Source: Gossypium raimondii
Lineage: Eukaryota > Streptophyta > Magnoliopsida > Malvales > Malvaceae
Assembly (NCBI RefSeq): GCF_025698545.1
Contig: NC_068576.1
Location: 53,230,390-53,294,389, forward strand
Reading direction: 5' to 3'
Length of the DNA: 64,000 nt
The notes beneath the pieces are model-generated. The model searched no databases. It was not told the origin of the DNA and was given only the letters and a program-made list of their open reading frames with translations. Of this stretch, positions 35,208 to 45,925 are shown in pieces; positions within the stretch are counted from its first letter, which is position 1, and each line of letters begins with the position of its first letter. Made by a program: the position numbers and the translations under genes.

Positions 35208-38070
35208 TTTTTTATGCGTAGCGGCGGTGGCGGCAGCGACTGGTGGTGGTGGTGGGTTTATTGCAGTTAGAAGATGCTGGAATCGACTGTACCTTGCATG
35301 ACTTAAATGGTAAATTATATGAAACTGCGGTTCATAATAAAGCGGTAATTATTATTATTTTCTTGGTCGTTCGTTTGTTTCCACTAGGAAGGAACCAAAA
35401 TATATACTGCTGTTTTAGTTTTTTTTTTAGTTAAAGTTGCTATGTTTTTTTTCTTGAATTTTGCCTATATCTTTAGTAATTTTGTTAATATTAGTTAAAT
35501 TTATTTTTAATAATTTATTATTTTTTAAAATTAATTTAGGATGTGTTTGATAAAAGTAAATATTGATTTTGAATAATTTTGGATCAAAGATAAATATATT
35601 AATTTGATTTTTAATAAAATAAAATCAATTTAATATTATTTACTAATGAATACTTATCTATCTACTTATCTCATTCCAATAATTTTTTAAAATATATATT
35701 AAATAAAATATTAAATATACAAAATTTTCAATGGTAAAACACATCATAAAAAGGTGATATTATTAGAAAAACCTTTAAAAAATTATTTTTTCTTCAAGTG
35801 TTTGCTTATTTTTTGTTTTGCCCAGCAGCAGTGGTGTCAGCTTCCGGGCTAATTATTGCTTGCCTTCTTCTCCCTCCCACCAACCCTCTCTTCTTTTCTT
35901 TCTTTTTCTCATTTATTTCACGTGTCTTTTCTTTTTTCAATTTGCAGATCTATTATGTGGGTATTTTTGTTGTCTTCACAAGTTATGATAAGTAGATGAT
36001 AGCGTTTGTCGTTTGCTAAAACTCCATCGGCCACTAGTAGTTTTTCTTGGAAAGTGGGTGACTTTTCGTCAGCTTCTTAATTTGTTTTGAGATAAATGAT
36101 TTCATGAGCCGATTTAAACTTGTTTTGGTCTTAAGTTTTATATGTTTTTTTTTGTTTGTTTTTCTATTATTTAATAAGTTTTCAGTTTTAGAAGTTTTTA
36201 TCTATTCTTGTTGTACATTTTTTAGTATTGTTTATGCATATAGCCCTCTAATTTGGTGAATACTCCACATATTCATATATGGTATAATTTTATCTACTGC
36301 GAATCAACTAATAGATAAGATGTTATTAATTTATTTTAGTTAAATTAACTCTATTTTATTTTAAATGATGTGAAATTATAATAATTCACTAATAATATAC
36401 AAAATTCTCAATGAATCATATATTAACTCATATATATTTATTATATTTCAGCCCTTTTGACAAAAGAAATAATAAAATTTTAGTAATTATAGATACTTAA
36501 GTGTAGCAGGTTAAATTATACTAATTAGACATATAGCACACGTGATTTGGGTAAAAATTTACTTAATAAATACATTTATTAAAAATTCACCTTTTGTTAT
36601 AATCATAAAATTAATTATTTATCACCCATGGTGCTCTGGATTAAACTTTTATTATAAATATTTTTATTTATTCTGATAAATAAATAATTTAATTTATATT
36701 ATTGATTGATAACATCAATGTAGTAAAACACTTAAAACAAATATCCAATACAATTAAAGATTTTACAAAATAAAAATTAAAAAGCAAACATACGTTATAT
36801 TAAGAAAAGTTAAAAAAGTAAGACATAAAAATAAAATAAGTGGTTCATGTTCCTTTATTTCAGTGGATAGTTATTTTAAATAAAATGTCTTTTTATTATT
36901 GTAATATGAGTTACATCTCGATCAATCAATACCACTTAACTCGTAATATTAAAATTTTATTTCATTGATTATTTAAAATATGTTGTGTGTTGACAGAATG
37001 CGATATTTTTTTTTCAAAAAAAGAAATATTCATCTGAATAATTCGTGAAATTTAGAATAATAATAAAATTTGTGGCCAAGAATTTCTCAAGAAACTAGAT
37101 GCGTATGTATGTAGGTAAGCTGACGGCGGTATGATCCACAATTTTCAACTAGTTCTAGTTTAGAACTGAATCTTGTACTCTTCTTCGGCCACGTGACCCG
37201 CCAGTTGGATGCTGCCCCTTAATGCGCTCTGCCTTGGACCAGGTACACGTGATTCTTTTTCCTTTGGAACTTTTAATTTAATCACAGAAGCCTATCTATC
37301 TATACCTATACCTATATAAACAAAGATCCCATAGGATCTTACATGCCGACACCTGGCATGGGTTTAGAGATAATGGTAGATGGCTCGGGCAGCCAGCTAT
37401 ATCTGATGGGTTATGGGCTTAAAGTAAATTTTGGTGAGAGAAAATTAGAAAACAAGCTAAACTATATCATTAGTCATTAAATTATGAATAAATTTTTGTT
37501 TTGATCATTTAATTAAAATTTTATAATTTGATCATTAACTTTTTAAAATTTTTTATTTAAGTCATTGTATTGTTAAAATCAATGTTACATGACTTTTTAT
37601 ATGCACTGTCTGTACCAATCAAAAGTTCTCTTTTTCTTTCACTTTTACAATTTAGTTTTTTTTCATGAAATAGATTTGTACACCATAAAACTACAAACCA
37701 AAACTCAAACAATTTATTCTCTAATCTTGACATTAATCATTAGATTAACTTAGATCTAAGATATATTCTTTTACTCGTCGATAAGTACTAATTCATTGTA
37801 CTAATTGTGAATGGATCTTGATAGACTTGAAATTATGTTTTTAATTCATAAGAATTACAATAATTTTTTTTGTGTATTTACTTTTGAAATTGTATTAACA
37901 ATATTTTTTTATAAGTTCCTGTACCTCACTCGGAAGAATACTAGGTTGTATTTGTTATTCAACATGGGGAACAAGTCCATTTGGTGTGAAACGACGCCGT
38001 TAGTATAGGAAAATGAAAAATATCTTAACAATACTAAAGCACACAAAGAACTGAAGTTACATAAACAGTC
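35208..38070. other. Spacer between divergent SMO1 and YidD-like genes
   Basis: The first 70 bases are a GGT/GCG-rich 5' leader of SMO1. Between 35440 and 37100 the sequence is AT-rich without genes. At about 37460-37620 'ttgatcatttaa' and 'taatttgatcattaac' phrases suggest one end of a decayed inverted-repeat element. 'gaaacgacgccgtt' at 37987-38000, just before the YidD-like gene, may be part of its promoter. Confidence 0.5.
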
Positions 38071-38788
38071 ATGGCGGTTGTTAACTCTCTTAACTACCAA
38101 TGCCCCTTCATTCCCTTATTAACTAAACCCAAAAACCCTAATTTCAATTCTCTCAAGTTTAACCCAAATCAAGCTTCCAGGTTTTGTTTTCCCAGCCGTC
38201 GCTGCGTTCTCGTTAATGGCACGCTCCTAAATTCTCACCGAAACACTCCCGAAGAAGGTCCCTTTTTTACTCTCTGTCTTTCTCTCCCAATACCAAGTCG
38301 ATTAAAAGTTCCAATTCCATATTCAACTAATTAGGTTTTCTTTATCCAATTCAGATGATGAAGTTGATAATTTAGGGGTTAAAGCTGCTTTATCCATGCT
38401 CAAATTCTACAAAAGTAAGTCTATTTTTCTTTCTTTCAACAAAGAAAAAAGCTGAATTGTTCTTGCCGAATTAAACTGAGTAGTAAATGAAAACAGGGGA
38501 AATATCGCCTGTAATACCAAAGAGTTGCCGGTTTGTTCCCTCGTGTAGTGAGTACTCAATGGAAGCATACAAGAAATATGGGGTTGTAAAGGGCACAGTT
38601 TTGACAGCTTGGCGTCTTTGCCGTTGCAATCCGCTTGGTAATTTAACTTTTTTTCCTTTAAAAAAGAACAGAGAGAAAGATTTATAGTATTGATAATTGG
38701 GTCTAATTGAAAATTTGTGGTGATTTTAGGTGGGTCAGGATTTGATCCTCCAAGGTGGTTTGATGAGGAAAAACCCACAGAAGAATGA
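38071..38788 (+). CDS. Plastid-type YidD-like protein (UPF0161, 148 aa)
   Basis: Four exons: 38071-38257, 38355-38414, 38497-38637, 38730-38788, all GT/AG and in frame. The C-terminal 75 residues are the YidD (DUF37) domain: LSMLKFYKREISPVIPKSC, then CRFVPSCSEYSMEAYKKYG, TAWRLCRCNPLGGSGFDPP. The three conserved cysteines of the family (CRFxPSCSEY and RCNP) are all present. Bacterial YidD helps YidC/Oxa1 insert membrane proteins. The first 60 residues are rich in S/N/R, poor in acids and look like a plastid transit peptide, so the likely partner is the thylakoid insertase ALB3 (inference). It resembles Arabidopsis UPF0161 protein At3g09310. The frame is intact. A shorter unspliced frame starting at 38487 is an artefact of intron read-through. 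Confidence 0.94.
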
Positions 38789-39239
38789 GAGATATGGTTT
38801 TGTATTTCTCAAGTTATCCACATCAATATCTATGCTTAATCGTTGAATTCTTGTTGGAACTTATATGAGAACAGCAGCAGTGCAGCTGTGTTTTCAAAAT
38901 CTAGTTTGAGTAAGAAACAAACCTGCTTTAGAGAGGTCACCCTGCTCTAGTTTATATTAATACAGTAATCAATCGCCACCCTAGCTTGCTACTGATTTTT
39001 CATCATGAGTCCATTTCACGCTATTTCTTTCACTTTGACTCACTCACTTTTTCAAATTCTTCATTGTTTCACATTTCACACTTTCATTTCTTACCAATCC
39101 ATTGCGTAAAATAGCTTAGAATATAATATTTCAAATATAATATATATATGAAATAATTGAGCATATTAAAATATTAATTTATTGATGAACAAAATTAACA
39201 TTGATACTAGAATGTATATATATTTTCTTTTTACTAATT
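38789..39239. other. 3' UTR and AT-rich spacer
   Basis: Nothing recognised beyond the probable 3' UTR of the YidD-like gene. Confidence 0.5.
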
Positions 39240-39660
39240 TCTAATTTAGGTTTGGTGGATATGTTGCTCGCTTGGTTTCCTCCTCGAGGAAAGCTCTTCG
39301 CTGTGGTCTTTTGGTATGCCTTCGTCAATCTCGTCTCCGGCCTCTCTTGGTCATTGCTTGTTGGCCCTTTTCCCCCTTTGGGGAATTTAGGGATTTATTT
39401 TGTTATTGCACCTTTTTGGGTGCTTGTTTTGTAGATTAAGCTGTTTTGGTGCCCTTCTTTGGCTTTCTTGCAAGTACTGCTGGCCCCAGTTTACATGCAG
39501 GAGCTACGATGAATCTTCGCATTAAGGGGAACGTAGTTCACACTAATGATTAGTGCTCTCCTAAACGAGCATTCATCCATCCTGTGCTATTGCACTAGCG
39601 GTTGTGGCACGTCAACAATCATTCACTGCCTGGCTAGATTTTCTGTCAGCTTGGCATGGT
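39240..39660. other. GC-richer block of unknown origin
   Basis: About 420 bases stand out from AT-rich surroundings. They carry a 77-codon frame (39201-39434) rich in F, L, V and W, starting MILECIYIFFLLISN, with no family I recognise and no clear splice or promoter context. The hydrophobic protein would look like membrane helices, but T-rich DNA produces such frames by chance. It could be a fragment of a repeat or of a captured gene. Confidence 0.35.
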
Positions 39661-39686
39661 AACTTCTGAAATGACATACATGCTAT

Positions 39687-40585
39687 TAGGGTTGACAAAA
39701 AAAATTGATTAAATTGAGAAATTGAGTCGAACCAGCAATTCAACAATTTGCATCACATCAATTCGGTTCGGTTTTGTTTTATTTCTTTGGACATTGAAAA
39801 GTCCCAAAAAACGTTTATTTTTTTAAAAGCCCAATATTTTTTGAGCATATGAGTCCAATATTTAAACTCATTTAAAACCCAAAATAAAGCCCATTGCTTC
39901 TAAATTCTAAATATAGTTTATATTATGCTTTTACATATTCTATAATTAAATAAAAAATAAATCTTAAATCTAATTTTAGTGTGTCAGTCTCTCACGAATT
40001 TATTGCTCATTTATTATTGTTGTTAAAACTTTCAAGAATTCAAGTGTTTATATATATTTTACTTATTATGTACTATGTTTTTTATTGTTGTTGTTGTTAC
40101 AACTTTTAATTTTTAGTTATCATTATTAACATTTCTAAGTTGAGTGTTTTTATATCATTACACGTTAAGAATTATAAAATATAAATAATTTAATATTTGA
40201 CTATGTTTAGTGAGAGTGATTAAATCAAGGTTTAATTACATTTTAATAATCATTTATAATTATAGATTTTACAAATTATTTTTTAGATAAATATATTAAT
40301 TGAGATTTTATATATAATTGAAAAAATTAAAATTATCCAATAGTGTCTAAGAAACATAAAATAAAGATAATTTTATCTAATTAAAGTTGAAAAGGTCAAA
40401 TCCAAAAATAATTGTCTAAATAAAATTTAAAACTCAAAATCTAAAAATAATTTGAAAACTCGAATCATTTAGTACAATTCGGTAATAATTAGTTTCTTAT
40501 GCCTATTAATTTGATTTTATTTAAAAATAAAAATTCAACATTCTGAGTCGAATCAAAAAACCAAACTGAATCGATATCATCCCTA
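39687..40585. mobile_element. Non-autonomous inverted-repeat element (hAT-like ends)
   Basis: The left end reads tagggttgacaaa and the right end is its near inverse (gatatcatcccta). Both ends have subterminal 'cggttcggttt' / 'aaaaccaaactgaatcg' type sequence, common in plant short TIR elements beginning TAGGG. The 0.9-kb interior is AT-rich and noncoding. An 8-base target duplication expected for hAT was not found. Confidence 0.45.
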
Positions 40586-43041
40586 TTTAATTGTCGCCGA
40601 ACCGTTTTTAAGGTTATGTGCCTTGACTCTTTTTCGTTTTCCGGCCGAATGAGGTATTATTGTTTTTAATAAAAAAATTGTTATGAGAAAAAGGACGGTT
40701 CCCATTTGTCGTTTTATATAATTGCATGTAAATGATGAGTCACGAGTCGTGATGAGTCTTTAGTTAAAGTAGAAAATATATTATTGGGGGAAAACCCAAT
40801 GAAGAAGCAATAGCATGCGAGATGAACATACTATTGATGAATACTATTAATCCTCAAGATTTTTACAGGATCATGATTAGGAATGTATAGTTTATCCATG
40901 GCTTCACAGTAAATGATAAGTTATGTTATATAAATCATATAAAACCAATGGGAGTAATATTGATATTTTAAGAGATTTCAAGATTAAAATAATTTTTTCA
41001 TAAAAATTTGGAAATCACTTTATTCTTTTTCATTTAAATTTGTTGATTTCAAATTTAATTACTATGACTTTAAATATTGTATTAACTATGGTTTTTTTAG
41101 TATTCCTCTACTCTCGTAAGGAATCTTTCCTTGCGAGACGTTCAAAGGAGTACAATGAAGAAAGGATGTTGATAACACCCCTTTCAAGTACTTCGGGCGT
41201 CAATAGTTCTGATGTCCTAGTGTCCTACTATAGCTTCATCTTTCCTCCATTGTGCAGAATGATAGTTCTATTTTCCCTTGAGTTTGGACTATGTTAATGT
41301 CTTGAGGATTGTCTTTGGCTTCGAGAAGATTCTTCTTCTTCCTTTCTCAGCTTCTCTTTATCCCTCCAAACTCTTTCTTGAGCATATTCTTGAAATTAAG
41401 CCTAAAAAAATTCATTCTAGACTTGTAACTCTTGATACTATTGAATTGTAGGTCGAGAATCCTTTTCTGCCCTTAGGTCTTAGCAATATTCTTCATTTTG
41501 ACAATTTGCGAAATGTATGATAATCCTCTATCTCATCTTTTTGGTCTCAATGTCTAGATCCAACCTGGTGTTGATCATAGGAGGCATCTTTGCCTTCTTG
41601 TCCATGGTGATAACTTTTTGAGGGTAGAGACATAACTTTTCATTTGCTTCCCACAGATGGTTGTGCCTATTGTTATAACAATTAAGTTATATAAGGCGTT
41701 AGGGTAGGCAACGATGGTGGTTCTCATTGTAATGGTGTAAAGAACCACTGGGTATGGTGATTTTTCAGAGTTGTGAAAGATTTCGAGTAGTGTAGGTTGT
41801 GAAATTGATCTTATGTATCTTTTCTTACTTTGGTTTTGGTGTTGAGAAGAGATATTTATAGAAGACGATTGGCTTGACCAGAGCTTTAGCCATCAAGTAC
41901 TTTGCTTCATAGGTGCAGAGGGTAAAATGGTGCATATCTTATGTTGGCAACGCTTAGACCATTTTCATGACTGGGCTTGGCTTCATGGAGTTTTCCCTTT
42001 AGACATAAGCATCAGGTGATGCAATGAAGAGTAATATGAGTAACGCATAACAAATATCAACTTTGCCTTCTTCTTTTTTTTTTATTAATTTGTATCATAT
42101 GAAAAAGAAAAGTAATCCATTTTTACAAGGCAAATGTGATGATAAAAATGGTTCACCTTCAATAAAGGAAGAATTTGTTGTTACAATTGTAGCAATGAAA
42201 ATTGAGTATTTAATATTGAAGGTAATCCCAATAAAATTATCTAAAAAGATATTTTCATTTTATAATATACTATTTTTATATATTATATCATTTATATAAT
42301 TAAAAATAAATATCTATGTTATAATATAAATATTAAAGAATATGTTAATTTATTTATACTAACAAATTTAATAAAATAATATATAATTATTAAATATTAA
42401 ATAAAAATGTTTATATATTTTGAGTTCTATGTAATGGCCTGACGGTAAGGGTGTTCATCGCCCCATGTATAGTATGAGTTTAAATCACGCTAGTTGTGTT
42501 TGTTGTTCGAATTTTACCTTGTTATTATGATTCACCAGTACTAATGTCAATTAGGTTAAAAGCGGAACATATAACGGGCTATTTTTTGTAGACAAAGGCA
42601 AAAATGCCTTTTTCTTTTTAACGTTTTCAAATCCAATGGGTTATAGATAGTATTTGTATCCCTCAATCAAATATGCTTTCAGTACCAAACAAACATAAAA
42701 ATGGTCAAAATTTAAAAAGTAAAATAGTCTAAAAAAGATGGAGTGCTTATTAAAGATGAGTTTTGGGAGGCCAAAATGGAAGATTCCCATGTTTTAAGGG
42801 TTAAGAAACGAATCAAACATTCGGGGTAAGCAAATATTTAATTAATGAAATTTGTTTGGACTTCATTGTTGCGTTTTCTGCTTTCAAGTCTTCTTTGGAC
42901 ATATTCCCCAAACCCAATATTTTTACCTCTTTTATTCCTTTCTTTGTTTAGGCGAGCCACATTTATAGATCTACCCTCATTTCATAGCTTTTCCAGTAAC
43001 TTAATTTATTAAAGTTAAAAGATCGAGAAAAGAAGTTGATT
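40586..43041. other. Intergenic, no supported gene
   Basis: A less AT-rich stretch at 41090-41990 has only broken short frames and may be a decayed repeat or pseudogene that I cannot name. At 42425-42540 'ggcctgacggtaagggtgtt' and 'gagtttaaatcacg' resemble A- and B-box spacing of a tRNA-derived repeat, but only one copy is present. The rest is AT-rich. Confidence 0.4.
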
Positions 43042-43148
43042 GAGTCTTAGCTTGATTAACATCGGTATTGTTGTCAGTGTAAGATGACGTGAGTTCGAGT
43101 GCACTGAAGCGTATTATCCTTCTATTTAAGAGTTGAGGGAGTCTTAGC
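43042..43148 (+). repeat. SINE-like repeat, copy 3
   Basis: It contains 'gagtcttagcttgattaaca', 'gatgacgtgagttcgagtgc' and 'gcgtattatccttctattt', following the same order as the other copies. It lies 320 bases before copy 4 in the same orientation. Confidence 0.55.
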
Positions 43149-43470
43149 AAATATTTATGCACATTTTATTACTTCCATCATTTGTGTATCTTCTATACTT
43201 ATTATTTAATCTATTTACTGAGTTAATGTCACCCTCAGTCGGGTCACCAACTTGGTTAGAAAAATTACAGACATGCCCTTTCGTAATTAAAATAAGCTAT
43301 ATTATTTAAATGTACTTTAGTTTTTTTATTTAACAAATAACCAATAAAAAAATATGCATAGGATTTTAACCCAAATTAAATGCATTAGTAAAATTTTTAA
43401 TTTACCACTCAACTAGAGTTTTATTTTAATATTTTTTATACATTTTAATTTTATTATGCACACTCACCGA

Positions 43471-43575
43471 TTAAGTCTTTACTCGACTGACATAGGCATT
43501 GTTATCAATATAGGAGGACGTGAGCTCAAGTGTACTGAAGCTCATTATCCTTCTATTTATGGGTTGGGAAGGACT
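43471..43575 (+). repeat. SINE-like repeat, copy 4
   Basis: It contains 'ttaagtctttactcgactga', 'ggaggacgtgagctcaagtg' and 'ctatttatgggttgggaagg'. It agrees with copy 3 over about 100 bases with some tens of differences, so the copies are old. Confidence 0.55.
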
Positions 43576-44860
43576 ATAAGTAGTTTTAAATATTATATCG
43601 AAAAGAACAATATCATTTGAATCGGACTAAATTGACTAAACAAATTAAAAATCGATTGAAAGATTAATTATTTTTAATCTAATCGATTGAACTGATTAAA
43701 CCGACAAATCGATAACCTGATCGACCGAACCAATTATCCGATTTAAAAAACATTAGGCTTTCTACCAAATTTAAAAGGAAAAATGGAATAAGTAATAATT
43801 TCGGCGATGACGTGCGGACGGTGGACTAGACCTGAAAGTGGTCCCCACCTCACAGCAAATTGGCTAATGCTAAGGCGAAAAGGTGCAATGTAATATTTAT
43901 GGTCAAATTTCATTATTAATCAAGGTATACGAATAAGTTTGAAATTTAATTTGTATATTTCAATTCGAAAATTTGAAGTTTTGAAAATTTAAGTCGATAA
44001 TTAATTTTTTTCTATTTTAAAAATATTATGCAACAAAACTATTATTATATGTATAATAAAAGTTAATTTATTATTCTTACAATAAGATCACGTTATTTTA
44101 ATTAATAATTTTAATTTCTAGTGTTTTAACTTAAGAATAAAAATTAAAATTCGAAAAAACATAAAAATTAAAAACGTCAAATTGAAGAGTAGACTAAATT
44201 CATAATTTACACACAATGGCAGGATTAGAAACATATGGGTATTAAAATTTATTAAAGTATAATAGTACAAGAACTAAATATATAATTATTATAATTGACT
44301 TAGAAGTTACTGATTGAAATTTTAAATTTTAAAAATATAAAAATTAAAAATTATTAAAGTATAATACAAAAATTAAACACACAAATTATGTATAGTACAT
44401 GAACTGATAATAGAATTTATATATATAAAATAAATTCTGAATAAATATATATTTGATAATGGGAGTGGGGTTGTTGGATTTAATAAATAAATTTAGTAAA
44501 GATAAGAATTTTTTTCTTTTTTCAATTTTAGCTTCTTTTTTTTTGGTTGAATTTGTGAAGACATGAGTTGGGAAATTTAATTACATATCCCGTATGAGAG
44601 TAAAGACATGAACAACCCAAGCAAAAGATTACTCGGGATCCAAGACAAGAGAGGAAACAACCTGAAGAAACAGCACCAAACCCAAATAGACTTAGAATCC
44701 AATACCCTAACTCCCCCACACTCCCACGCAAACTGCCAGTAACAACCCTATTCCAACTGCCATCCCTCTTTCCTTAAATCCATTTGTTTCTCAATACACA
44801 AATCTTAAAAACCAACAAGAGACAAAAAGCAAAGAAACCCCGATCGGCCCTCTTCATTTT
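43576..44860. other. Spacer and promoter of the first DUF7054 gene
   Basis: At 43610-43750 a degenerate 'aaccgaccgaacc' type repeat is seen. 43900-44560 is very AT-rich. The last 250 bases are more balanced and probably hold the promoter and 5' UTR of the next gene. Confidence 0.5.
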
Positions 44861-45925
44861 ATGTCCGAAAAGAGTCTCCGACGACGGCTTCCTAGATGCC
44901 GACGACCACGAATTCCGCACCCATCGCCGACTCCAAGGCTACGGACGCCTCCCCCACATCGCCGATCGTTGAGAAGGTCGTCCAAGTACGACAGGATTCT
45001 CAAGCGATGTGCTTCTGAACCGTGTCTTTGGAGCAGTATCGGTGAAGATCATCCAAGTAGGAGTAGTTTCGTGGGATCTGAAGCTGAAAGGGCGCCTTTC
45101 TTTAGGCCTCATACTTGTACTGACGTCTTCGCTTCTTCCCCTTCTTTGCTGGGTTTTTGTTCTCCTTCTCCTTCTCCTTCTCCAAAGCAAGGTTTCGAGG
45201 TATGTTCACTGGTCAAACTTGTTGCCGTCTGTTCTTTTACACTGCTTTTGTTAAAATTCGCAGTATATATTTTAATAAAGTCATTCATGTTAGTAACCCA
45301 GAGTTGATTAATCAATTGGGGGTTGAAATCCAATCAAGTAACTGAAGCGTTGATTATAGTACTAGTGTAGAAACTGAAGTGTTGAATTGTTTTGTGAAGT
45401 TTGGGAGGCAAGGCTACAACAAAGACGCTAAGGTTGTAATCAATGTATCAGTTGAAGGAAGTCCAGGACCAGTCCGGACCATGGTCAAATTGGGGTCTAG
45501 CGTCGAAGACACCATAAAGCTTGTCGTAGACAAGTATGTTGAGGAAGGGAGAACCCCTAAACTTGATTGCAATTCAGGATTGGAACTGCATCATTCTTAT
45601 TTTAGCCTTCAAAGTAAGCAGCCTCATGGGGTTTTTGTTTGTTTTTTTTAACATTTTGATGCCCATTTTGATTGCTGATGACTGTTAATTGGGTTGAATA
45701 GGTTTGGATAAATCACAGTTAATGGGGGATGCTGGAGGCAGAAGCTTCTATCTTAGAAAGAATAGCAGTGGGCATAGTAGCAATGGTGCATCTACTTCTT
45801 TTGTTGATCCAGGAAGACCCAACCCTCCTCCTGCATTTCTGGTTCCGGGTTTCATTGCTCGAAAGCTCAGCAAAATCGTAAGGAGAACGCGTCGGCTCTG
45901 GCATGCCTTGGTTTGCTTGAAATGA
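44861..45925 (+). CDS. DUF7054 protein, At4g22758-like (258 aa)
   Basis: Exons 44861-45199, 45400-45613 and 45702-45925 keep frame; the first acceptor (gtgaag at 45399) is the only one giving an open frame, but it is weak. The N-terminus [18 protein letters not shown] is very basic and proline/serine-rich, with [12 protein letters not shown] and [14 protein letters not shown], as in plant proteins annotated 'uncharacterized At4g22758-like'. Residues about 120-215 form the ubiquitin-like DUF7054 domain: [20 protein letters not shown], then [19 protein letters not shown] and GGRSFYLRK. The C-terminus ends with a basic [18 protein letters not shown]. The molecular role is unknown. A homologous gene follows 2 kb downstream. 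The CTTCTC run at about 45160-45183 encodes a serine/proline repeat. Confidence 0.85.

Noticed and set aside
38487-38687. Unspliced 66-codon frame in the YidD-like gene
   Set aside because: Its start lies in the intron and its end reads into the next intron; the four-exon model gives the full domain.
42425-42540. tRNA-like or SINE-like segment
   Set aside because: A- and B-box-like phrases are present but no acceptor stem pairs and only one copy is visible, so no feature was called.
44939-45190. 83-codon minus-strand frame rich in arginine
   Set aside because: It is the antisense shadow of the basic, serine-rich first exon of the DUF7054 gene.
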